This document shows positions 31,589 to 42,499 of a DNA stretch of 64,000 nt, piece after piece. Each line of letters starts with the position of its first letter. The stretch's first letter is position 1. A program made the position numbers and the translations under genes. Source of the stretch: Thelonectria olida (Eukaryota > Ascomycota > Sordariomycetes > Hypocreales > Nectriaceae); the NCBI GenBank assembly GCA_020736575.1, contig JAGPYM010000029.1, positions 372,001 to 436,000 on the forward strand. Reading direction: 5' to 3'. The notes beneath the pieces are model-generated. The model saw only the letters and a program-made list of their open reading frames with translations. It did no database searches and had not been told where the DNA came from.

Positions 31589-33924
31589 ATGGTCGAGTCC
31601 AACATGTCGGACAGCCCTATAGCTGAGCCGACTCGGAAACGAAAGAAGCGGTCTTACGTTGCGTACGTCATTCTGATTGGGCCACCACCTTGTCGCGTTG
31701 TTTCCCGTCCGTTGCTTACCTAAAGACACTCTAGTTGTCGTCGATGCCATGGCCTAAAGGTCAAATGTTCTGGCGGCATGCCTTGCCAAAGATGTCAGAG
31801 TGCGAGACAGGCATCTTTGTGCGAGTACCCGACACGTGAACGAAGGGTGACCGTCTCAGCAAGGTAAACTCAGCACCGGCTCATGTCGCTGTTGCCAAGG
31901 ATGAGTAGAAGGTTAATGATGTTGGAGTAGTTACTTGAATCGCTTGCAAAGCAGTAGCAGAGACCCGAATGATTCTGAAGGCAATCAGGACAACCCTGAT
32001 ACAGAGGACGTGGAAAGACTATCCATGCCACTGGACTCTGGTGTTCCTAGTCAAGCCTCCCCCATCGACAACGAGATCAGTAACCCGATTCATGAGCCGC
32101 GGCGAATGTTTCAGCTGGATCAAGCCTCGCAGCAGCATTTTGTGGGTGAATCAACATGCCTGGCGTTTGGTGACCGTATCTTGCAATGCTTCAATCCGCA
32201 GTCCACGACGCCACCAAGAGTTCCAGACCATCAGTATGTGCGCGATCCTATCTTCGCACGGCAGACCGCAAGTGTCTCTGGGGTCAAGCTTCCTGAACGT
32301 ATACGAGTGAATCTGCTTATACGAGTCGCCCTTCGCTTCATTGGCCAAGATTACCATTTCTTTCTGCACCATGATTTCCTTCAGCAGCTGAATAAGGCCT
32401 ACGAGTTGAGCGACAGCCCTCCCACTGATTCCGTCTGGGTTTGCAAGTTTTTTGCTGTCCTAGCTCTGGGCGAACTGTACTCAAATTCGACGCCGACGAA
32501 CAAGGACAGCCCTTCGTCCTCGGTGCCAGGAACTAACTACTTTCTGACCGCTGTTAGGTTACTCCAAGATCTTTTCGAAGAACCGTCCATCGCCCAAATA
32601 GAGACAATGCTGTTGTTTGTAAGTCTACTGGGCCATGCTGTGTTGGTTTTGCGTGGATCGATAATCCCAATTCCTATATCTACCCAGGCTGACGAGAACG
32701 GAACAGTGTTTTTACTCAAATGCACTCGGGAGGATCAAGTCTGCCCACATGTACAGCGGCATAGCCATGCGGTTGAGCACTTGTCTAGGGCTGCACCGAA
32801 GTATCCCTGAAGGTTCGACGTTGTCTCCAACAGAGCGAGAGCATCGAATTCGCCTCTGGTGGACTGTGTACGTCTTCGAAAGGTCAACTTGTTCCAAGCT
32901 CGGGCAACCTTTGACAATCCATGACTCTGACATCGATGTGGCAATGCCCTGGCCCGACACGTTTACGGCAGACAACAATCCCCAAAAGCTGGGACGGCCG
33001 GAGCACTTGACTGCGCACGTCAATTTGGCTCGTATTACTGGTCAAATCATGTCAGACTTATACTCGCCGTCGTCGAAAACGAACACCGGAAAGTTTGTGC
33101 ATAACGTCCGCGCCATTTTACAGAGGCTAAGAAAATGGGATGCACACGTTCCAACGAATTTACGATGGCAACAAGAAGGCGGCGTCCCTCGATCGGTGGC
33201 ATCCTTACAGTTGCATTATAATCATTGTATCATTCTGACAACACGTCCTGTCTTGCTCTATGTTCTCAAGGTCAGGAATCCCTTTTCGAACTCGGCCACC
33301 GGAAGCACTGTTCAGCAAGTCCCGATTTCGGATACCACGAGGTCCTTGGCCGACTCATGTATCTCTGCTGCTCGAACCTCAAACTCGATATTATCACAAC
33401 TTTTCGTGGAAAACGCCTTGGCTACTTGTGGATATTTTGATGCCCACCACTTGTTCGCTTCGACACTCGTGCTTATCATCTCGGCAATTACGTCTCCCAA
33501 CTCGAGCGACTCGGACGCCGTTCAGACAGCTTTCCAGCTGCTGATGGTGATGCGAGATAAGGGAAATCTAGCCGCGGGTGAGTACTTTGCACGTCTTGCG
33601 CAGATACAATGGAGTGTCAGTCGACTGTTCACCAGAGCAACAACAACGGAAGACGCCATTGCCAACGACGCATCAGCTGGCACTGCGGCAAATGCTCCTT
33701 CACCTAATCCACCACCGCCCGAAACAATGGAATTCGATAGTTATGACTGGGGCAATTTCCTTATCCCGAGTTGGTTCTATCCAAGCTACGATGATGCGAG
33801 CACGGGAAACATCACTGGTGACCCATTGGATAATCCCCTACTCCAAGCCTTTCTTGATCACACAGACGCCAGCATGGATGGAGATTCCCTGTTGACTGCG
33901 GAAGAAATGGGATTTGTGCTGTAA
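31589..33924 (+). CDS. Zn2Cys6 transcription factor, candidate cluster regulator
   Basis: The exons are 31589-31662, 31735-31863, 31931-32618 and 32707-33924, giving 702 aa; all joins keep frame. The N-terminus is basic (RKRKKR), followed by a complete Zn2Cys6 cluster with Cys at 26, 29, 36, 42, 45 and 54 (spacing 2-6-5-2-8). The third intron was placed at 32619-32706 because it joins MLLF to CFYSNALGRIKSAHMYSGIA, the expected run of the fungal_trans domain. LWWTVYVFERSTCSKLGQP and the DSDIDVAMPWPD block follow. The acidic, Pro-rich C-terminus may activate transcription. It sits between the dipeptidase (divergent) and the aminotransferase (convergent, 30 bp between stops), so control of the surrounding enzymes is likely but inferred. 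Confidence 0.9.
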
Positions 33925-33954
33925 ATACTACTTCCCAACCGTTGCGCTAGCCCT

Positions 33955-35260
33955 TTAGACTCGTTTGCTCATCACCTCAATGATGGCGTCAGCAACATAT
34001 TTCACATTCCCCTCGTTTACTCCGCTCAAGCTAGCTCGTCCATTGAGCATGAGATAGACATGATGTTCGTGTTTCAACCGCAGAACCTGCTCCTCAGTCA
34101 AGCCAGTGTAGCTAAACATGCCAATTTGGGACTCAAGATGGCCCCAATCGCCCGCATTGGGGTTCTTCTCAATCTCACGCCTGAGTAGCGTCCTCATTCG
34201 CTTGATACGGCCGGACATTGTTCGTAGATCCTGCTCCCACATGGCTCTGAGCCTGGGATCTGATAGGATAGTGTAGACAATTCGGCATCCAAACAGGGGC
34301 GCATTTGAGATTTCCGCTCGCACTAGTCGAAGCAGTTGGCTCCGCGCCCCGGACGCACCGGTGTCTGAGGGAACAACAAGATGAAATGCACCTACGCGTT
34401 CCCCGTACAGCCCAAAGTTCTTGGCGAATGACTGCGCAATGCACATTCCTTGGGGCTTAGAGGAAGCAATGGGCGCATCAAAGAGGGTTTCCTGGAAGTG
34501 CCTTACAGCCCAAGCATCCGCGTCCACGTCCCCTGTCGCAAAGCCCTGATATGCCGAGTCGAAGAAGGCAAACAACTTCTTTCGTTTGAAAAGCTGGGCG
34601 AGAGACTGCCATTGCTCTGTAGATGGATCGACACCTGTCGGGTTATGAGCGCAAGCGTGTAGTATCACCACATCGTCTTCAGCCGCATCAGTGTCCAAAG
34701 TTGACATCATGACATCAAAGTCTAGTGAGTGCCTAGTCGGGTCGTAATAGGGGTAGGGTCGCTGGGCTACATTTGGCGCAGCGACTGCCCAAACGAGGTG
34801 ATGGTTGCTCCAAGTCGGGTCGGGAATAAAGACATGTCGAGGCTTCAGTTGCTGAGCCAGAAATGCAGCGCCCAAATGATTTGCGCCTGTTCCCGATATC
34901 GTTTGGATTGAGACCACAGCAGTCTCAGGCACGTCTTGTGGACCTAAGATGAGCTCTCTCGCGACGTCCAGGAAAGCATCAAATCCTTGAATCGGTAGAT
35001 ATTCATGATCCAAAGCAGGTGTATCGTGGAGAGCGCTTTTGGCCTTAAGAGAGTCAGCATGTTGAGGTATTTTGCTTTGTCGATCAGATATTTCGTACCG
35101 CCTTCACGCTTGGGAGAATCCATGGCTGGGAATGCTCGTCCCTGTAGACACCTGCCCCTAAGCTAACTTTTTGAAAGTGGTCGTCGAGCTTGAATTCTGA
35201 CGTTACGGCAAACGCTTCGTCAGTGGGTAATTCTGGAATGTTGGCGAGCTTGGCTGGCAT
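33955..35260 (-). CDS. Aspartate aminotransferase-type class I transaminase
   Basis: Exons 35260-35099 and 35043-33955 with a 55-nt intron give 416 aa. The N-terminus contains KVSLGAGVYRDE and PWILPSVKA, standard for aspartate aminotransferases. Further motifs are SGTGANHLGAAF, HACAHNPTGVDPS (Asn about 188), FAFFDSAYQGFATG (PLP-binding Asp216 and Tyr) and SFAKNFGLYGERVG with the Schiff-base Lys about 262; NGRASLSGVN is near the end. Role: PLP-dependent exchange between a dicarboxylic or aromatic amino acid and 2-oxoglutarate. No mitochondrial presequence is obvious from ATG 35260; an open extension upstream lacks family features. In this cluster it could deaminate the amino acid released by the dipeptidase and feed the 2-hydroxyacid dehydrogenase. 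Confidence 0.9.
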
Positions 35261-35688
35261 GATGGACGAAGTCAAGGAACAGTCTGAGGGAAAACGGTAT
35301 CGAGGCCTACGTCCACAGAAACGCTGGGATCCAAGTCCCTTGGATATTCTTCTAATTTCAACAATATGAGAGTCCATTGTAATGACCCTGAACTTGGCGA
35401 GGGGACATCGGCTGCAAGCGCATTTGCCGGTCGGCGATAACACCGACTCAACCGACGGATTCGCGCGAGGACTAATCTGATAAGTATCTGATTCCATTGT
35501 AATTCCACTTCCGGCTCCAATTCTCATCTCGGTAGCATCCCAAAATCCAATCGCTTATACAAGCCATTCCACTACCTGATCAACCCCAATGGGCCAACTA
35601 CTTGGGTAAAGCTCTGCATGTCAAGTCTTTGGTGTTCCAAAACACATCATTCAGAACTCAAGGCTTGCTACAACTCTTCCCAGCTCCT
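35261..35688. other. Aminotransferase promoter and MFS gene 3' flank
   Basis: This stretch holds a dense group of CGG/CCG triplets at 35409-35447. An overlapping minus-strand open frame upstream of the aminotransferase ATG has no domain. Confidence 0.5.
35409..35447. promoter_or_regulatory. CGG/CCG cluster upstream of the aminotransferase
   Basis: ATCGGC at 35407-35412 is followed by GTCGG-N8-CCGAC at 35430-35447. The half-sites match those in the other cluster promoters, but the spacing is 8 rather than 10. Confidence 0.4.
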
Positions 35689-37374
35689 TCAGAGGGAATA
35701 TCGAAAGTGGACATCATAATCACCCAGTTCGGGGTTTGGTAGAATCGGAGTCCCTGCTTGTTCAGCCGCCAGAATGATGGCAGCCCGCTTACGGTTCACC
35801 CAAGTAAAACTGGCCATGAGAAGCAGCACGATGAGGAGCGCGAAGCATGCGAGGCCTAACGCAATCGACAATCCAGAAATGTATCGAGGAGAAGTGTCGG
35901 TCGTGAAGATTTGTCCGACAGCGACACCGGCGGTGTTTCCGAGACTGAGTGTGAACCCAATCATCGTTGCTCGCTTGTAGTGCCTCGACACATTATCTGA
36001 CAGCCACATCAGGGATAATCCGGTGGTTGGATAGATTCCAAGAGCGGCAACTAGACTAACATTAGTATTGCTGGGTCATTGGTAGAATAGAAGGGCGACT
36101 TGCCAAAACACGCAAAGAACCTGACTTTCAAATTATCCACGCTAATCAAGAGTGCGTAGCCAATGATTAGACATAGTAAACAGCCCGCAAGATACGGCCC
36201 TCGGTAGCCCGTCCGATCTGACAAGTACGCAACAACCAGAAAGAAAACCAGGGCGCAAATGTAGATAGGAACGGTCATCAAGTTGGCATGAACCGAGGTA
36301 TACCCCAGCCCGCTGACAATGGCCGGCATAAAAGTCGTCAAACCGTATAGAGAAATGTCCACAGAGAACTGATAGGCAAAGAAGGCGTACCACTTGGGGT
36401 CGACAAAGACCTTGAGACACTCGTTCCAGGAAAACTCCTCTGTATGGCCCCAGGATGGATCAGAATCATAGCGAGCTTTCATCATTTGCTTCTCATCTGC
36501 AGTGAGAAACCAGGCGTCCGTCGGTGACTTGGGGAAGACAGCCCAGAAGATGGGTACTGCCACGAAAGTCATGGCCCCTTCAACCGCAAATAGCCATCGC
36601 CAGCCAGCGAAATGAGCAGTGCGGATTTGAGTAAGACCAAAGGCGAGGATCCCGCCGAACGCACTGGAAAAGGCGCTGAAGGCAAAGATCATAGACGATC
36701 GCTGTCCTCGCTCCGACTTCTTATAGACCCATCCGATGTAGACATTTATACAAGGAATCAGACCTGCCTCGAAAAGGCCGATCAACAGCCTGCAGGCGTA
36801 CAAGCCCTTATAGTCTTTGACGAAAGCTGCGAACCGTTAACAGAGGCCAACTTTGAGGAGGATTGCTGAGGCACACATACACATTCCAAGTGTCGCGCAA
36901 GCCCAGCAGAGAGCACTGGCAGCCATTAGGGGCTTTGGACCAATGACTTTCAAAAGAACAGCAACAGGACCCTCGAGTGGAACATAAGTGGCAAAGCTGA
37001 GGTGAATAAGCATTCAAACACGGGCAGTAAAGGGGTGTAGACTTACAGCAACGTCGTTGCCGTACCGAACTGGTTGCCAACAAGTCCGAGGTCTTTTGGC
37101 ATTCCGGCAATGTTCGCATTTCCCAAATTGCTTCGGTCAAGATTGGACATCATGTACAGGAGGCCCATGGTGGCTACGGCGTAGATCTATGTATATGAAT
37201 CAGTGCCTAGGCAATCAATGGAAGGGTCTTCTCGCTTACATCAAACTTCCTCATCATACGCCGTTCCTTGACTGGGTCAATGTAGAATGTGGAAGACCCA
37301 TTTTCGGAGTCTCGCATCGAGGGTTCAGCCACTTCTTTCGAATGGACATGATCCTCCGCCATGATGGTTGACAT
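35689..37374 (-). CDS. MFS transporter, allantoate permease (anion:cation symporter) type
   Basis: Five exons (37374-37240, 37186-37047, 36996-36881, 36826-36104, 36050-35689) give 491 aa. The cytosolic N-terminus is followed by YAVATMGLLYMMSNLDRSNLGNANIAG, the hallmark of the Dal5/allantoate permease-like ACS family, split here by no intron. CRLLIGLFEAGLIPCINVYIGWVYKKSERGQR is the loop 2-3/TM4-5 region, and FVAVPIFWAVFPKSP and SDRTGYRGPYLAG follow. About 12 helices are expected. The last intron (36103-36051) has a GC donor (GCAAGT) and an ACTAAT branch. The family imports carboxylate-bearing nitrogen compounds such as allantoate, ureidosuccinate and dipeptides. It diverges from the oxoprolinase gene over 519 bp. 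Confidence 0.9.
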
Positions 37375-37893
37375 GTTGAAAAACGGAGAGATTCACGTGT
37401 TGGTCCGCTCAAGGTGAGGGCAATGATTTGCTCGCTGCCATGCAGGTAGGCTCCATCAAGGAAATATAGTCGCATCCTCGAAATCGAGCTGTATTGTAGC
37501 TGGGGTTGGTTGATGATTGGTAGATTAGCCAGATGCACTGGAGGTCCACAATCCCAGATAAGCAGGCATGTCACAGACATGAGAGATAAGTTTATCGTGT
37601 GAAATACATGCGTCTGCTGATAGTTATGTCTCACATTACCAAGAATGCGAATCAGAAGTAATGTCGGTTCCCTGGAGCCGACTCGAGATCGGCATTGCTG
37701 CGTGTTTGGGCCGATCGGCTCTCGAGCCTTTCGTATTAGCCATAACCCTCATACCTGTATCATACCGATGTTCAGAGGTCAAAATGAAAGACGCCTGTGA
37801 CAGTTCGTCATAAAAACAATACGAGTCAAACAATTGTCTTCGTTGCTCCAAGTGAGACATCAATACTCCAAGTCACAATTCGTCCATTCAATC
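37375..37893. other. Divergent promoter of the MFS carrier and oxoprolinase
   Basis: 519 bp with the dyad group at 37663-37719; no gene inside. Confidence 0.6.
37663..37719. promoter_or_regulatory. GTCGG-N10-CCGAC dyad and GCCGATCGGC palindrome
   Basis: GTCGGTTCCCTGGAGCCGAC (37663-37682) has 5-bp arms and the same 10-bp CGG/CCG spacing as the dipeptidase/regulator promoter. ATCGGC follows at 37688-37693, and the perfect 10-bp palindrome GCCGATCGGC lies at 37710-37719. Confidence 0.55.
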
Positions 37894-40800
37894 ATGGCCG
37901 CCACAGCATCCGGCATACGCATTGCCATTGATCGGGGCGGCACTTTCACCGATGCTTGGGCTTGGATTCCTGAGACTCAACAAGAACTGGTCATCAAAGT
38001 CCTCTCACAATTCCCTGACGAATATGACGATGCTCCTACAGAATGTATCCGACAGATTCTCGAGATCGCCACCGGGACCAAGATCCCACGAGGCGCGCTG
38101 CTCAATCTCGATCAAGTCGAATCAATCCGCATGGGCACGACTGTGGCAACAAATGCCCTCCTAGAGCGCAAAGGCGAACGTGCCGTGCTTGTCATCACCA
38201 AGGGATTCCGGGATATCTTGGAAATCGGCAATCAGGCTCGTCCTCACATCTTCGATCTGTCAGTTCGACGAATGGCCAAACTGTACGGCACTGTACTGGA
38301 AGTGGATGAGCGTGTGACCATCGAGGGATTTGCAGAAGATCCACGGCCACAGCGAATTGACGTCTCCTCAGACCCCAATTTGACCATTGGCTTAGCTGGC
38401 GAAGCTGTCCGAATCATCAAAACCCCAGACTACGATGAAGTTCGCTCAGGTCTCTCGGAGCTATGGTCACAGGGCTATCGCAGTGCGGCTATTGCTATGA
38501 TGCATTCGTATACCTACCAAGAACACGAGCTTGGTATAGCTCAGGTTGCCCGAGACCTCGGCTTCAGGGTGGCCGTGTCTTCAGAACTGCAGAAGATGAC
38601 CAAAATCGTGCCTCGGAGTCAGTCAGCGGTGGCCGATGCCTATTTGTCCCCAGTGACTGATGAGTATCTGGAGAGCTTCAGGAAGGGCTTCGAGGGCCAG
38701 CTCAAGGACCACAACGCCAACAAGCTATTTTTGAACCAATCGGATGGTGGGCTCACATCTTATGCCAACTTCACAGGGCTTCGAGGGGTATTGAGCGGCC
38801 CAGCTGGTGGCGTGATTGGTCTCTCGAAAACCTGTTACGATGAGAAGAATGGGAAACCTGTGTTGGGCTTCGACAGTAAGTAAATCTTCCAAAATGATGC
38901 CTCTTGTTCTTTGTTAACAGACTTACAGTGGGCGGCACCAGCACTGATGTGGCTCGCTATGCCGGGTCGTTGGAACACATCTTCGAAAGCACGATTGCTG
39001 AAGTTACCATTCAGACACCGCAGTTAGACATAAATACTGTTGCTGCTGGTGGCGGCTCGGTTTTATCATGGCAAAACGGGCTTTTCAAAGTCGGTCCAGA
39101 CAGTGCTGGTGCCAATCCTGGGCCAGCCTGCTATGGCCGAGGCGGTCCACTTACCATAACAGACGCGAACTTCTTCCTCGGAAGAATAGTTCCGGATCTG
39201 TTTCCTCGGCCCCTTGAATATGACGTTGTTAAAAAGAAGTTCATCGAGATCACTGATGCCGTCAATATCAGCAAAGAAGGCAGCACAGCGTTCACGGCGG
39301 AAGAGGTAGCCATGGGGTTTCTTATGGTTGCTAATACGACTATGACGAGACCGATTAGAACGCTCAGCGAGGGTCGCGGCTTCGAAACTGGAGGTCACAA
39401 CCTCGGATGTTTTGGTGGTGCCGGTGGTCAACACGCTGTGGCCGTAGCAAGGGACTTGAGGATTCGTCGTGTTATCATTCCTCGCTACTCAAGCATCTTG
39501 TCAGCTTATGGTATGGCCCTGGCTGACGTGGTGGTGGAGAATCAGGAGCCAGAGTCACAAGTTTTCTCCGAGGAGGCGTTTGAGAAGCTGCGGAGTCGAT
39601 TCGACAGACTTGCTGCGAGAGGACGAGAGGGGCTCGTGTCTCAAGGATTCAGCGACAATGAGATTCGACACGAATTCTTTTTGAATATGAGATACAAAGG
39701 CAGCGATACGGCGTTAATGGTTCAGCATCCCGGCAGACTCTGCGACTTTGGCAAAGCGTTCATCAGTCGTCACTTTCAGGAGTTTGGCTTCACGCAACCT
39801 CGCGATATTGTCGTCGATGACGCCAGAGTGCGTACCGTTGGCGAGGGGGCAGACCTCAAGTTGGCCAGCCCCTTTGACGACCTGCGAAAAGTCCAGTCAT
39901 CACCACCAGTGACTCCAGTCAAGCCTCAGTCTATGAGAAAGGTCTACTTCGAGAACCAGGGGTGGGCAGACACTGGCCTCTATTTCCTTGGAGATCTCCC
40001 CGTTGGAGCCCGTGTCAGGGGACCTGCTATGGTTGTCGACAAGACCCAGACCATTGTGGTAGATCCATCGAGTGAGGCCATTATCCTCTCCGAACATCTC
40101 ATCCTAGAAATTCTGGATGTGCGACGGCCCGACCTTGCCACGAATGCCGTGGACCCAGTCCAGTTGAGTATTTTCGGTAACCGGTTTATGAGTGTGGCAG
40201 AGCAAATGGGACAGACGATGCAAAAGACGTCAATTTCTGTTAACATCAAGGAGAGGCTCGATTTCTCCTGTGCTGTATTTTCGGCTGAAGGCGGGCTTGT
40301 TGCTAACGCGCCGCACATCCCTGGTCACCTAGGTTCAATGAGCTATGCTGTTTCCTATCAAGCAAATCTCTATGGTTCTGGCGAGCTCAAGCCTGGCGAT
40401 GTCCTTCTAAGTAACCATCCACGTGCTGGAGGAACTCATTTGCCGGATCTCACCGTTACCACACCCGTGTTCGACGAGCAAGACCCGACAAAGATTCTCT
40501 TCTTCGTGGCAAACCGAGGTCATCATGCTGACATTGGCGGAATCCAACCAGGCTCAATGCCTCCGCACTCAACAGAGCTGTGGCAGGAGGGTGTTGCTGT
40601 CGAGACATTCAAGATGGTCAAAGAAGGTACCTTCGATGAGGCCGGTCTTCACAAGATTCTGGTTGACATCCCTGGTTCCTACCCAGGCTGCAGCGGTACG
40701 AGAACGCTGAAAGACAACATTGCGGATCTGAAAGCAGCTATCGCGGCGAATAATCGTGGCATTCAGCTCATCAACGCTTTAGTCAAGGATTATTCTTGGC

Positions 40801-41941
40801 CTGTAGTTGAGTTCTACATGCAGGCCATCCAGAATAATGCCGCGCAGTCTGTTCGAGATTTACTCAAGGTGTTTTCGAGGCGGTTTGAAGGCCAGGATCT
40901 CAGCGCGACAGACTATCTCGACGACGGCACCCCTCTATCGCTGAGAATTAGTATTGACAGCGAGTCTGGTGATGCTACTTTCGATTTCGAGGGAACAGGT
41001 CACGAACATTATGGCAATCTCAATTGTCCGCCGGCGGTAATGCTTTCTGGCATCATGGTAAGTCCAAACTCGTGTATGAAACTGTCCTCCTCACTAAACG
41101 CCTCTAGTATTGTTTGCGGTCGATGATTGCTACGGAGACCCCCCTCAATCAGGGCTGCCTCGCGCCGATCAAGCTCAAGCTCCCTCCCGACTCGATTCTC
41201 TCGCCATCCTTGAAAGCTGCGACAGTTGGCTCTAACGTTGAAACGTCGCAACGGATTGTTGACCTGGTCTTCAAAGCATTCCAAGCCTGCGCAGCGTCTC
41301 AGGGGACGTGTAATAACTTGACATTTGGGTACGGCGGCAAGGATCCAGAGACTGGAGAGGTAACGCAAGGGTTTGGTTACTATGAAACCATCGCGGGGGG
41401 TTCTGGTGCCGGCGCGGACTGGGAAGGCGAAAGCGGCGTACACACCCACGTCACTAATACACGGATTTCCGACCCAGAGATATTTGAGCGCCGTTATCCT
41501 GTGCTCCTCCACGAGTTCTCGATTCGACGAGGAAGCGGCGGTCCAGGGTTGAACAAGGGCGGTAACGGATGCGTCAGAGATATCGAGTTCCGCATGCCAT
41601 TACAAGTCTCCATTCTCTCGGAGCGCCGAGTAATTGCGCCTTACGGCATGGCAGGGGGCGATGAAGGGAAGCGAGGACTCAATTTGTGGATACGACGTGA
41701 TTCCGAGGATGGCACTACACGAACAATCAATTTGGGAGGAAAGGCAACGACTCAGATGAGCGCGGGAGACAGGATCATTATTCTCACACCTGGAGGTGGA
41801 GGCTACGGACGGGATCCTGCCAAAGTCGATGCGAAGGAGCTATTCGGGACCTTCAAGATTGCAGACAAGATTGTAAACAACGTGCTGACTAGGAGCAACG
41901 GTAGCGTAGCCCAGAGGAACGCCATTGCCAGGGGCAATTAG
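37894..41941 (+). CDS. 5-oxoprolinase / hydantoinase, fused A+B subunit enzyme
   Basis: Exons 37894-38875, 38929-41057 and 41108-41941 give 1314 aa, normal for eukaryotic 5-oxoprolinases. The HyuA half begins IAIDRGGTFTDAWAW and includes RMGTTVATNALLERKGER, SGPAGGVIGLS, the split GFDMGGTSTDVARYAG (re-formed by intron 1) and GAGGQHAVAVARDL. The HyuB half contains EQMGQTMQKTSISVNIKER, FSAEGGLVANAPHIPGHLGSM, GGTHLPDLTV, NRGHHADIGGIQPGSMPP and the C-terminal GGGGYGRDP. Known chemistry is ATP-dependent ring opening of 5-oxoproline to glutamate, or of hydantoins in relatives; the motifs do not settle which. The divergent MFS carrier suggests uptake of the substrate or a precursor. ATG 37894 begins the conserved N-terminus. 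Confidence 0.92.
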
Positions 41942-42499
41942 ATGCAGATAGCTCGTCGAGAGGCAATCAATGCGACAAAGATGCGACTGAGAAAGGGTAC
42001 AGTCTAATGCATGATACTACGATTTACGACCTGTTGTGTCAAAGTGTGAGACATGAAAGTGACGCAAGAGGTTCCCAACTCTTTGAGTGAAATGAAAAGC
42101 GCGGCTGACGGGGTATCAAGCGAATTTGATTGCCATCAAAGAGTAAGCTGTGCCAGAACGTCACGGTGCGACCTTCAGTCGTCTGACCGTGTGATGACCA
42201 GGATACAACGCTGGCAATCAGCGCGTACGGGGAAATCGGCTGACGGAGTAGATCGGCATTCTGGACCGACTCAGTCGGCAACTCAGTCGGGTATAATCAC
42301 CAATGCCGATGATAGAGTCACGCAATGTTATTCCCGTTGCCGATTGCTATCTCTGCATGCCGACTGTTTTGATCAGCGGTGGGGGAAGAAACGACGGCTC
42401 TTTGTCTCATGGCCTAAGTAGACAGCACAGCTCGCTTTCATCCCTCCACTGCGAAGACTCCAATACTGGTGTCGCGAATCCGCGTTTTGGACAACTATC
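41942..42499. other. Promoter of the 2-hydroxyacid dehydrogenase
   Basis: 558 bp rich in CGG/CCG and TCGGCAT/ATGCCGA elements between 42235 and 42365 (listed separately). No gene seen. Confidence 0.55.
42251..42310. promoter_or_regulatory. Cluster of TCGGCAT, CCGACT and ATGCCGAT elements
   Basis: GATCGGCAT (42251), the 13-bp palindrome CCGACTCAGTCGG (42266-42278), AGTCGG (42285-42290) and ATGCCGAT (42303-42310) occur within 60 bp; GCCGAT (42339) and ATGCCGACT (42357) follow. The half-sites are the same as in the other cluster promoters; the closest CGG/CCG pair has 9-bp spacing. Confidence 0.5.

Noticed and set aside
40423..41512. Frames of 95-167 codons on both strands within the oxoprolinase gene
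   Set aside because: They overlap conserved HyuB motifs in the real frame.
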